From assembly GCA_913043285.1 (NCBI GenBank), contig CAJWML010000003.1, positions 62,001-126,000 on the forward strand: 64,000 nucleotides of DNA, read 5' to 3'. This DNA is from CAKZNE01 sp002695025 (GTDB lineage Bacteria; Bacteroidota; Bacteroidia; Flavobacteriales; Schleiferiaceae). Below, piece by piece: positions 45,215 to 53,154 of the stretch. The notes under the pieces are model-generated. The model worked only from the letters and a program-made list of their open reading frames with translations. It was not told where the DNA came from and ran no database searches. Position 1 is the first letter of the stretch. Every line of letters starts with the position of its first letter. Position numbers and translations under genes: made by a program.

Positions 45215-45520
45215 ATGAGTTACCAGTATCAAATTACTTCGTACGAACTGACGATTGAAACCAGTCCTTACAACAGCCAGAAAACCGTGGCCAACCTTAC
45301 CGCTCCTTTGGGGAATACGGGTAGAACATTGAACGTACAGTTCTTTGACCTGCCCTATGACCAGGTACCGGGTAATAATGTATACGTCAGCGATTTTAAC
45401 GTGCGTATGCCGGTGCAGGCCCTGGCTCCGCTGGTCAGTCTTTTACAGTCTGCCACTCCGGTTGGTTTTAATTTTGACATGAATACCTACCAGGCCCAGT
45501 TCGGGTATTCCGGCACGTAG
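45215..45520 (+). CDS. Orphan 101-residue protein, no known family
   Basis: The frame is open from ATG 45173, but ATG 45215 (MSYQYQITSYELTIETSPYN) lies well below the -7 element and is preferred. No signal peptide or membrane segment. Predicted beta-rich from the alternating pattern (YELTIETS, TLNVQFFDLPY, NVYVSDFNVRMP), with a helix at PVQALAPLVSLLQSA. Single gene with its own promoter and terminator in the tail-like accessory region. It lacks a signal peptide, like the sheath and collar proteins, so it might belong to the same particle; this is inference. Confidence 0.65.
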   Translation: MSYQYQITSYELTIETSPYNSQKTVANLTAPLGNTGRTLNVQFFDLPYDQVPGNNVYVSDFNVRMPVQALAPLVSLLQSATPVGFNFDMNTYQAQFGYSGT

Positions 45521-45552
45521 ACCGTAACCAGCAAGCTCCGAAGGTTCCCACG

Positions 45553-45580
45553 AAACCCGGTATTAGCCGGGTTGTTTTTT
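45553..45580 (+). terminator. Terminator after the orphan gene
   Basis: A 7-bp stem AACCCGG/CCGGGTT (arms 45553-45559 and 45566-45572) with loop TATTAG, followed by GTTTTTTT. It lies 32 nt after the stop and 49 nt before the convergent apbE gene end. Confidence 0.82.
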
Positions 45581-45628
45581 TGGTTTACAGGCGTGTTTTA
45601 CTACCCCTATAAAACCCCAATACGGGGA

Positions 45629-46648
45629 TCAGATCTTAGAAATAACGTATTTTTCAAAACCCTTAGTTTGGTACACCTGCCAGTCTCCGTCCTCATCGGT
45701 ATAGATCAGGTAACCTTCCAGGCCGGTTTTGGAGTTAAGGAACTCAATGGCTTTTTGCACCCCTTTCACCATGCACAGGGTAGCGTAAGCATCGGCATCC
45801 ATAGCGTTGAGCGCTATAATGGATACACTCAAAAGTCGGTTACGGGCCGGAAAACCGGTTTCGGGGTTGATGGTATGGGCGTATTTCATCCCGGTGGCTT
45901 CATCCACCCAGAATTTGCGGTAGTTACCGGAAGTAGCCAGGGCAGCATCCTTCAGACCAATGATCACCTGGAAGCGGTCTGCCTCATCCAGCTCTTCACT
46001 GGGTTTATCAATACCGATCTTCCATACCTCACCATCGGTATTGGTACCTCGGGCGCGCACCTCTCCACCTACTTCCACCATATAGTTCTCAATGCCCTTA
46101 GCTTCCAGGAAGGTGGCTATAACATCAACGGTATAGCCCTGGGCAATAGCGTTAAAATCCAGTTTAAAACCTTTGGGAATACTTACCTGCCTACCCTCCT
46201 GACGCAGGTTCTGGTAACCTATAAAGGCCTTAATGCTGTCCACCCGGGCGGAATCCACTTCGTGTTGTTTGGAAAGACCAAAGCCCCAAAGTTCCACCAT
46301 AGGACCTATGGTAGGGTCAAACTGCCCGTTGGACTCCTTGCTCACTTCCAGGGAACGTTTCAGCACTGGCTGAAAAAGGCTGTCTACCGTCACCAGCGTA
46401 TCCCCTTTATTGATCATGGAGATCAATGAGCTGGATTGATAAGTACTCATAGAAGCATCCACGGCTTCAAAAATTCCCTTGATCTCTTCGGAATAATCTT
46501 TTCCTTCCAGCACCCGGTACTTGATCTGGAAGGTTGAACCCTGGGCATAACCGGTATTGGTTACCTGGATAAGCTGAGGTTCTTGTTCACAGGATGCACT
46601 AATCGCCAAAAGAAGGGCCAGCAGGCCCAAAATGCCGGATTTTTTCAT
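45629..46648 (-). CDS. apbE: FAD:protein FMN transferase ApbE (lipoprotein)
   Basis: A 339-residue ApbE. It transfers FMN from FAD onto a Ser or Thr of target flavoproteins, in particular NqrB and NqrC of the Na+-NQR. Its lipobox (AISASC, Cys20) anchors it in a membrane facing the periplasm. Family segments include GSTFQIKYRV, STYQSSSLISMIN, GQFDPTIGPMVELWGFG, KLDFNAIAQGYTVDVIATFLE and GEVRARGTN; the Mg-binding region near ALNAMDADAYATLCMV completes it. The Na+-NQR operon starts 1.9 kb away on the same strand with the sheath gene in between. A -7 element sits directly ahead of the ATG. Confidence 0.95.
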   Translation of the reverse strand: MKKSGILGLLALLLAISASCEQEPQLIQVTNTGYAQGSTFQIKYRVLEGKDYSEEIKGIFEAVDASMSTYQSSSLISMINKGDTLVTVDSLFQPVLKRSLEVSKESNGQFDPTIGPMVELWGFGLSKQHEVDSARVDSIKAFIGYQNLRQEGRQVSIPKGFKLDFNAIAQGYTVDVIATFLEAKGIENYMVEVGGEVRARGTNTDGEVWKIGIDKPSEELDEADRFQVIIGLKDAALATSGNYRKFWVDEATGMKYAHTINPETGFPARNRLLSVSIIALNAMDADAYATLCMVKGVQKAIEFLNSKTGLEGYLIYTDEDGDWQVYQTKGFEKYVISKI

Positions 46649-46653
46649 GAGAT

Positions 46654-46661
46654 CAAAATTA
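46654..46661 (-). promoter_or_regulatory. -7 element abutting apbE start
   Basis: The minus strand reads TAATTTTG, ending 5 nt before the ATG at 46648. If used, the transcript would start at or next to the start codon, giving a leaderless or nearly leaderless message. No -33 element seen. Confidence 0.4.
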
Positions 46662-46932
46662 GCGGAATGCTTCCACTTTTTTGAAATTTTGAATTAAATG
46701 CTTCCTAATGATTTCATTTATCTTACTTCCAGCTTGCTGAATTCAAGTCTATATTTCACCTGCGATTTAAAACTCAGGCCGAGCAATCATTCTTTGGTAC
46801 ATCCTCCATAGGCGGACACTCAGCGAAACTAAAAAAGATAGGGTGCAATTATAGGGCAAGCTTAATTAGATTTACATTAGACGAAGCCTAATGCGTAGGC
46901 CCATCATTTTAACTTATCCAAACCAAACTCTT

Positions 46933-48423
46933 ATGCCTCCAATGAAAACTCCGGGCGTTTATATTGTTGAAAAAGACGCCTTCCCCAATTCGGTAGTTGA
47001 AGTAGCCACCGCAGTGCCGGCCTTTATTGGCTACACTGAAAGAGCCGAAAATGTCCACAAATCTCTGCTTAACAAGCCTTTCAGGATCACATCCCTGGTT
47101 GAATACATCCAGTACTTTGGTGAGGGTCCGGTACCACAATATGAGCTTAGCCAAAGCGACAACGAACCCGTAGTTACAGCCACAGGACAGCCCTATATTT
47201 TTTACAACGCTTTGCGGTTTTTCTTCCAAAATGGCGGAGGGCCGTGCTACATTATTTCCGTAGGCAATTACACCGATGAGATTAGCCTGCAGCCGTTGCA
47301 GAAAGGTATTAAACCCCTGGAAAAGGAACAGGAACCCACTATGCTGGTTATTCCTGAGGCGGTAAAACTGCAACAGGCCGATTGTTATACTTTGCAGGAG
47401 AATATGCTGGATCACTGTGGCGAAATGGAAAGCCGGGTGGCAATACTGGATATTTACCAGGGTTATCTCCCCCGCACTAATGATGATGAAGACGTTATTA
47501 CCGCTTTCAGAGATGGCATTTCTACAAACCATCTATCTTATGGTGCTACCTATTACCCCTGGCTGCATACTACAATAGTAAGCCCGCAGGAGTTGGATCT
47601 GAATAACCTGAGTTCAGGGAGTATAGAAACACTTCAAGGTATACTGTACAAGGAGTTTAATATATCTCCCTCTGCAAATGAAGGTGAAGATCCGCGAACA
47701 GGCCAAATAAGGGATCTCATAAATAGTATTCCTTCCGTAATGGAGGATGATCAACACGGTCATAAGGTGAAAGAGCTAAGTTTGACACTTACCGCCATAA
47801 GTCCTACTTTTTCCAACATCATGCTGGATATACAAAAGGACCTGAACTTTCTGCCGCCCGCATCCGCCATGGCGGGGGTATATACCATGGTGGATAACAA
47901 CCGTGGTGTTTGGAAAGCTCCGGCAAATGTGAGCCTCAGCTCCGTGATAGCCCCCTCGGTAAATATCAGTCATGCAGAACAGGAAGACCTTAACACCCCA
48001 CTAAACGGTAAAGCTGTGAATGCCTTGCGAACCTTTATTGGTGAAGGAATACTGGTGTGGGGCGCCCGCACTTTGGATGGGAACAGTAATGACTGGCGGT
48101 ACATTAACGTGAGGCGCACGATGATCATGCTGGAGCAATCCATCAAGGCCGCATGCCAGGCCTATGTTTTTGAGCCCAATGTGGCCAATACCTGGATCAC
48201 GATTAAAGGCATGATCGAAAACTTCCTGAGCGGCATCTGGAAACAAGGTGGATTGGCAGGGGCAAAGCCCAATGATGCCTATAGTGTTTCGGTGGGGCTG
48301 GGCTCCACGATGACCTCTGAAGATATACTGGAGGGCATTATGCGGGTTACGGTGCTTGTTGCCATAAGCCGTCCCGCTGAATTCATTGAGATGACTTTTC
48401 AGCAACAAATGCAGAAATCCTGA
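46933..48423 (+). CDS. Contractile tail sheath protein, phage or injection-system type
   Basis: A 496-residue tail sheath protein. Frames begin at 46891 (ATG), 46933 and 46942; ATG 46933 (MPPMKTPGVYIVEKDAF) matches the usual N-terminus MxxxKTPGVYVEE. The C-terminal region contains the sheath hallmarks EGILVWGARTLDG, WRYINVRRTMIMLEQSI, TWITIKGMIENFLSGIW and the final RPAEFIEMTFQQQ. In contractile phages, R-type pyocins and extracellular injection systems the sheath contracts to drive an inner tube. Here no tube, baseplate, spike or ATPase gene adjoins. It is followed by a strong terminator and stands alone between apbE and nqrF. Confidence 0.93.
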   Translation: MPPMKTPGVYIVEKDAFPNSVVEVATAVPAFIGYTERAENVHKSLLNKPFRITSLVEYIQYFGEGPVPQYELSQSDNEPVVTATGQPYIFYNALRFFFQNGGGPCYIISVGNYTDEISLQPLQKGIKPLEKEQEPTMLVIPEAVKLQQADCYTLQENMLDHCGEMESRVAILDIYQGYLPRTNDDEDVITAFRDGISTNHLSYGATYYPWLHTTIVSPQELDLNNLSSGSIETLQGILYKEFNISPSANEGEDPRTGQIRDLINSIPSVMEDDQHGHKVKELSLTLTAISPTFSNIMLDIQKDLNFLPPASAMAGVYTMVDNNRGVWKAPANVSLSSVIAPSVNISHAEQEDLNTPLNGKAVNALRTFIGEGILVWGARTLDGNSNDWRYINVRRTMIMLEQSIKAACQAYVFEPNVANTWITIKGMIENFLSGIWKQGGLAGAKPNDAYSVSVGLGSTMTSEDILEGIMRVTVLVAISRPAEFIEMTFQQQMQKS

Positions 48424-48448
48424 TCTGTACACCATTGAGCCCCAATAA

Positions 48449-48482
48449 AAAAGCGGCCCCGGGCACCCGGGGCCGCTTTTCT
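48449..48482. terminator. Bidirectional terminator between sheath gene and nqrF
   Basis: A 14-bp GC-rich stem (AAAAGCGGCCCCGG and its complement, arms 48449-48462 and 48467-48480) with loop GCAC and T-tracts on both sides. It ends both the sheath gene and the minus-strand nqr operon. Confidence 0.93.
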
Positions 48483-48521
48483 TTTATCTTGAATCTAAGG
48501 TTCTGATTTCTTGATTAGCGA

Positions 48522-49835
48522 TTAGCTTCCGAAATCGTCAAACGATACGTTCTCTGGTGGCACACCCCAGTCATCACACATTTTGATAACTGCAGCGTTC
48601 ATCAAGGGAGGTCCGCAGAAGTAAAATTCTATTTCTTCCGGCTCGGGGTGCTTGCTCAGGTACTGCTCAATAACCGCATTGTGTACAAAGCCCACAAAAC
48701 CATCTCCCTTCTCATCGTCAATATCCTTCTTCTCTACCCAATTGTCTTCAGGCTTGGCGTCAGACAATACCATATAGAACTTAAAGTTCGGGAAGTTTTC
48801 TTCAATCTCACGGAAATAGTGAATGTAGAACAATTCGTCACGTGAACGGCCTCCGTACCAGTAGGATACTTTTCTACCGGTTTCCAGAGTTCTGAACAAA
48901 TGGTAAATATGGGAACGCATGGGCGCCATACCGGCACCACCACCTATGTACAACATCTCGGCATCCGTTTCCTTGATGAAGAACTCTCCGTAAGGTCCGG
49001 AAATGGTACACTTATCACCGGGCTTCAGGTTAAAGATGTAGGATGAAGCAATACCCGGGTTGATATCTGTCCAGGTATTTTTAGCGCGGTCAAAAGGAGG
49101 CGCTGCCACACGCACATTCAGCATAATGTTCCGTCCTTCTGCAGGATAGGAAGCCATAGAATACGCACGCACCACTTCTTCATCATTCTTCATCACGAGG
49201 TGACGCATAGCAAATGGACCTTCGGACCAGTCCTTTTCAAATTTATCAGGCTCCCCCGGGTGATCCTTAGGGTGGGCCTTAATGTCCATATCCGAAAATT
49301 TCACCTCACAGGGTGGTATCTTGATCTGGATATAGCCACCGGCTTTATAATCCATATCTTCAGGGATCTCCACCACAAACTCCTTAATATAGGTAGCCAC
49401 GTTATAGTTGGAAACCACGGTAGCCTCCCATTCCTTGATCCCGAACACTTCTTCCGGAACCTTCACCTTTATATCATTCTTCACCTTTACCTGGCAACCC
49501 AGGCGCCAGTTTTCCTGAACTTCCTTCCGGGTAAAATAACCTACTTCAGTAGGCAAAATTTCGCCACCACCTTCCAGAACCTGGCACTTACACATGGCGC
49601 AGGTGCCTCCACCTCCGCAAGCGGAAGGCAGGAATATCTTCTGGTTAGACAAAGTTGATAAAAGGGTGTTACCGGATTCCACTTCCCGGGATTCTCCATT
49701 AATATCCAGAGTAACCGGACCTGAAGGAGCCAATTTGGCTTTTGCGCCCAGCAGTATGGACACTAACAGGATGATCACTATAAAAAATACGATTATACTG
49801 GAAATGATAACCGTAGATGTTGCCAAAAATACCAT
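48522..49835 (-). CDS. nqrF: Na+-NQR subunit F
   Basis: A 437-residue NADH dehydrogenase subunit of the Na+-translocating NADH:quinone reductase. An N-terminal membrane helix (IIVFFIVIILLVSILLG) anchors it; the 2Fe-2S ferredoxin-like domain has Cys73, Cys79, Cys82 and Cys114; the FAD domain carries RAYSMAS and GPYGEFFI; the NADH domain has MLYIGGGAGMAPMRSH and the terminal FCGPPLMNAAVIKMC. It takes electrons from NADH and passes them via FAD and FeS to the membrane part. Last gene of the nqrABCDEF operon; 25 nt after nqrE. Confidence 0.97.
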   Translation of the reverse strand: MVFLATSTVIISSIIVFFIVIILLVSILLGAKAKLAPSGPVTLDINGESREVESGNTLLSTLSNQKIFLPSACGGGGTCAMCKCQVLEGGGEILPTEVGYFTRKEVQENWRLGCQVKVKNDIKVKVPEEVFGIKEWEATVVSNYNVATYIKEFVVEIPEDMDYKAGGYIQIKIPPCEVKFSDMDIKAHPKDHPGEPDKFEKDWSEGPFAMRHLVMKNDEEVVRAYSMASYPAEGRNIMLNVRVAAPPFDRAKNTWTDINPGIASSYIFNLKPGDKCTISGPYGEFFIKETDAEMLYIGGGAGMAPMRSHIYHLFRTLETGRKVSYWYGGRSRDELFYIHYFREIEENFPNFKFYMVLSDAKPEDNWVEKKDIDDEKGDGFVGFVHNAVIEQYLSKHPEPEEIEFYFCGPPLMNAAVIKMCDDWGVPPENVSFDDFGS

Positions 49836-49860
49836 GGTCTGCTTTCTTCTTTAAAATCAG

Positions 49861-50478
49861 TTAGAGTTTAATTCCCATAAAAGCCATAAAGGCAATTCCC
49901 ATAAGGCCGGTAACAATAAACGTGATACCCAGTCCACGCAAAGGGGCAGGTACGTTGGAGTAACGGATCTTTTCACGGATGGCTGCAATGGCTACAATAG
50001 CCAGGAACCAGCCGATACCACTACCTATACCAAAAGCAGATGCTTCGGCAATGTTGTTATAATTACGCTCCTGCATGAAGAGTGAACCTCCCAGGATGGA
50101 ACAGTTTACCGCGATAAGAGGCAGAAATATACCCAGTGCACCGTATAAGGCAGGCGCAAATTTCTCTACGATCATCTCTACCAGCTGCACCAAAGAAGCA
50201 ATTACCGCAATGAACATAATGAAGGAAAGGAAGCTCAGGTCTACCTCAGCAAACTGAGGACCGAGCCAGCTTAAAGCTCCCTCTTTCAATACGTAGTTTT
50301 CCAGCAGGTAGTTGATAGGTACAGTAATACCCAATACAAAGATCACTGCCGCACCCAGGCCCACACCCGTGCTTACTTTTTTGGAAACTGCCAGGTAAGA
50401 ACACATGCCCAGGAAGAAGGCAAAGATCATGTTCTCTACAAAGATGGCTTTTACGAATATGTTGATAATATCTTGCAT
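49861..50478 (-). CDS. nqrE: Na+-NQR subunit E
   Basis: A 205-residue integral membrane subunit with six hydrophobic segments. NqrE and NqrD are homologous and related to RnfA/RnfE; together they hold an iron centre in the membrane on the route of electrons to NqrC (established for Vibrio). NCSILGGSLFMQERNY and the opening NIFVKAIFVENMIFAFFLGMC contain the conserved Cys. Spaced 10 nt from nqrD and 25 nt from nqrF in the operon. Confidence 0.97.
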   Translation of the reverse strand: MQDIINIFVKAIFVENMIFAFFLGMCSYLAVSKKVSTGVGLGAAVIFVLGITVPINYLLENYVLKEGALSWLGPQFAEVDLSFLSFIMFIAVIASLVQLVEMIVEKFAPALYGALGIFLPLIAVNCSILGGSLFMQERNYNNIAEASAFGIGSGIGWFLAIVAIAAIREKIRYSNVPAPLRGLGITFIVTGLMGIAFMAFMGIKL

Positions 50479-50488
50479 GTCCGTTCTC

Positions 50489-51199
50489 TTAGTTTTCTTC
50501 GATTAATTCACGGTTACGGGATCTTTGGATCCAGATAATAATACCCACTGCAATAAGTGCCATGGGAGGCAAAAGGAAGAAGCCGTTATCACTATAAAAG
50601 CCTCCGTTATCCAGGTACCAGCTTTCGGGAATGATCTGCATACCTAAAAGTTGTCCTGAGCCCAGAAGCTCACGGAAAAAAGCCACAATAATGAGGATAA
50701 TACCATAACCGGCCGCGTTACCAATACCGTCCAGGAACGATTTCCAGGGGCCATTGCCTAAAGCAAAGGCTTCAAAACGTCCCATGATGATACAGTTGGT
50801 GATGATCAGACCCACAAAAACCGAAAGTTCCTTGGATACATCATATACGTAAGCTTTCAATACCTGGTCCACCAGGATTACCAGTGACGCTACCACCACC
50901 AGTTGCACGATGATACGGATACGGTTGGGAATAAGGTTACGCATCAGCGAAATGATTACGTTACCTGCAGCCAGTACCACCATTACCGAAATGGCCATAA
51001 CGATGGCCGGATACAGTTTTACGGTGATGGCCAGTGCCGAGCAGATACCCAACACCTGCACGGTAATAGGGTTATCATCATTAAAGGGATCACTGAGGAG
51101 CTTACGGTTCTTTTTACTAAAGAGTGGCTCTCTTTGTTTTTTCTGCTTTTCTAAAGCTTCGGTTACTTCGGCCATATCTGCTTTATTATTGTTGTCCAA
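50489..51199 (-). CDS. nqrD: Na+-NQR subunit D
   Basis: A 236-residue membrane subunit with about six helices. The conserved cysteine regions are TVQVLGICSALAIT and ITNCIIMGRFEAFALGNGPW, the pair thought to coordinate the intramembrane iron with NqrE. The N-terminal 40 residues (MDNNNKADMAEVTEALEKQKKQ...) are charged and longer than in Vibrio NqrD, which is about 210 residues. Lies 23 nt after nqrC. Confidence 0.97.
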   Translation of the reverse strand: MDNNNKADMAEVTEALEKQKKQREPLFSKKNRKLLSDPFNDDNPITVQVLGICSALAITVKLYPAIVMAISVMVVLAAGNVIISLMRNLIPNRIRIIVQLVVVASLVILVDQVLKAYVYDVSKELSVFVGLIITNCIIMGRFEAFALGNGPWKSFLDGIGNAAGYGIILIIVAFFRELLGSGQLLGMQIIPESWYLDNGGFYSDNGFFLLPPMALIAVGIIIWIQRSRNRELIEEN

Positions 51200-51222
51200 T
51201 GCTTTTAAGTTTTTGGATTTAC

Positions 51223-51942
51223 TTACTTCATTGCTGTAGCGGTACCGGGCTGGTAGCTCAGCAGGAAGGGAAAGTAGGCTGCCACATTATCCTGGATCAT
51301 AGCCTGTACGCCCTGAGAGGTAATAGTACCACCGCTGATACCGTCTACCTGGTAATCACCGGCCGCATCACCCTTGCGTACTTCAATGCTCACAAATTCC
51401 TTATCGGCATCCAGTATTTTCTTTTCATGGAACTGCTCGGAGAACATGGGTGTAACGATCTCCGCACCCAATCCCGGGGTTTCGCCTTTGTGGTCAAACA
51501 CAGCACCATATACGGTGCTTGCATCCGCACTTAGCGACATATATCCCCAAATGGGACCCCAAAGACCTTTACCCCTCAATGGAATGATGTAATAGGTTTG
51601 ACCTTCCTTTTCGGCCACGTAGAGAGGTGCATTCCGTTCCTCAACAGGCTTGGCCACTTCTTTGGACATTTCCACGGTAAAGGCATCCACACCTTCTTCA
51701 ATCTTACCGTTCTTTATCACCAGTTCCTGCTTGATATACTCTTTATACTTCTCTTCGGCTCCATCCCGCTCTACATCCACAGATATAGAAGCCAGGATAT
51801 TCTGCATCTTCTCACGTTTAACATTCTCATCCTGCATAGGTTTTAGTGAAGTAGCTGCGAAGGATAACAGAGCTGCCACTACAATTACCATGATTGCAGC
51901 AAACATGAAAGTATAACTGTTCTTATTTACGTCTAATGCCAT
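51223..51942 (-). CDS. nqrC: Na+-NQR subunit C
   Basis: A 239-residue subunit with one N-terminal membrane helix (about 11-31) and a periplasmic FMN domain. The flavinylation motif is SGGT with the target Thr206 in GISGGTITSQGVQ; the Vibrio equivalent is SGAT, and Gly in position three is a mild variant. FMN is attached by ApbE, whose gene is 4.6 kb away. It relays electrons to NqrB. Only 3 nt separate it from nqrB. Confidence 0.96.
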   Translation of the reverse strand: MALDVNKNSYTFMFAAIMVIVVAALLSFAATSLKPMQDENVKREKMQNILASISVDVERDGAEEKYKEYIKQELVIKNGKIEEGVDAFTVEMSKEVAKPVEERNAPLYVAEKEGQTYYIIPLRGKGLWGPIWGYMSLSADASTVYGAVFDHKGETPGLGAEIVTPMFSEQFHEKKILDADKEFVSIEVRKGDAAGDYQVDGISGGTITSQGVQAMIQDNVAAYFPFLLSYQPGTATAMK

Positions 51943-51945
51943 TGC

Positions 51946-53136
51946 TTAAGCCGTTTTTACTTTTACCTGTACTCTTTTCTTACGTCTCTTGATGTTTGCC
52001 TCAATCACGTAGTGGTCAATAAGTGGTGCCATTACGTTCATAAAGAGGATCGCCATCATTACCCCTTCCGGATAGGCGGGGTTGAACACCCGGATCATAA
52101 TACATAACAAACCTACCAGAAAACCATAGATCCACTTTCCACGCGTAGTTTGTGCCGCTGAAACAGGGTCCGTAGCCATAAACACTATACCGAAGGCGAA
52201 ACCACCCATGATCAGATGTTGCCAGAAGGGTGTTCCCATAAAGGATTGTTGTTCAGGTGAAGTGGCATAGGGAGCTACCCAATTAAAGATCAGGCCCATG
52301 GCTACACCACCAAGAAGTGCGCTGAACATAATGCGCCAGCTTCCGATGCCGGTGATCAGCAGGATAGCTGCACCGATAAGAATAGCGATAACCGATGTTT
52401 CACCGATAGAACCCGGGATGGACCCAATAAACATATCCATTGGAGAAAGAGAAGTGCTTCCGGTAGTGGCAAGCTCCCCTAAAGCGGTGGCTCCTGAATA
52501 ACCATCCACCACACTTTGGCCAGCTTCCGTTGATGTATTGATCCACACCTTATCACCAGACATATAGCTGGGGTAGGCAAAAAATGCAAAGGCACGGGCA
52601 GTAAGGGCCGGGTTGAGGATATTCATTCCGGTACCACCAAATACCTCCTTGCCTAATACTACGGCAAACACTACGGAGAGGGCTACCATCCAAAGGGGTA
52701 TATCTACCGGCATGATGAGGGGAATAAGCATCCCCGTAACCAGGTACCCTTCGTTGATCTGGTGTTTCTTGATCACACAGAAGGCAAATTCAATTCCAAG
52801 ACCTACAGCATAGGATACCACCACCATGGGAACTACTTTAATAGCTCCGAAAAGGAACTGATCCCAGAAGCCTACGGTCTCTCCCAATGCTTTGTAATGC
52901 TGGTAACCCACGTTCCACATACCAAAGAGCAGGGCCGGCACCAGGGCCAACACCACTGTGATCATGGTACGCTTAAGATCGATACCGTCACGCACGTGAG
53001 CACCACTGTGTGCGGTGTGCCCGGGTACGAACAGGAAGGTGGCAAAGCCATCGTATACCGGGTATAGTTTTTCCAGCTTTCCGCCCTTTTCAAAATGGGG
53101 CTTTACGCTTTCGAGTAAATTCTTGAATAACTTCAT
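51946..53136 (-). CDS. nqrB: Na+-NQR subunit B
   Basis: A 396-residue membrane subunit with about ten helices. It carries covalent FMN on Thr217 in the motif DGYSGATALG, binds riboflavin, and is the site of Na+ transport and quinone reduction (established for Vibrio). NPALTARAFAFFAYP and the NEGYLVTGMLIPLIMP segment are typical. The basic C-terminus (ANIKRRKKRVQVKVKTA) is cytoplasmic. It lies 18 nt after nqrA and 3 nt before nqrC. Confidence 0.97.
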   Translation of the reverse strand: MKLFKNLLESVKPHFEKGGKLEKLYPVYDGFATFLFVPGHTAHSGAHVRDGIDLKRTMITVVLALVPALLFGMWNVGYQHYKALGETVGFWDQFLFGAIKVVPMVVVSYAVGLGIEFAFCVIKKHQINEGYLVTGMLIPLIMPVDIPLWMVALSVVFAVVLGKEVFGGTGMNILNPALTARAFAFFAYPSYMSGDKVWINTSTEAGQSVVDGYSGATALGELATTGSTSLSPMDMFIGSIPGSIGETSVIAILIGAAILLITGIGSWRIMFSALLGGVAMGLIFNWVAPYATSPEQQSFMGTPFWQHLIMGGFAFGIVFMATDPVSAAQTTRGKWIYGFLVGLLCIMIRVFNPAYPEGVMMAILFMNVMAPLIDHYVIEANIKRRKKRVQVKVKTA

Positions 53137-53154
53137 TGCTCGCTAATAATTCTT

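Noticed and set aside
51124..51534. Plus-strand frame across nqrD and nqrC
   Set aside because: Antisense to two clear nqr genes; composition is that of a shadow frame.
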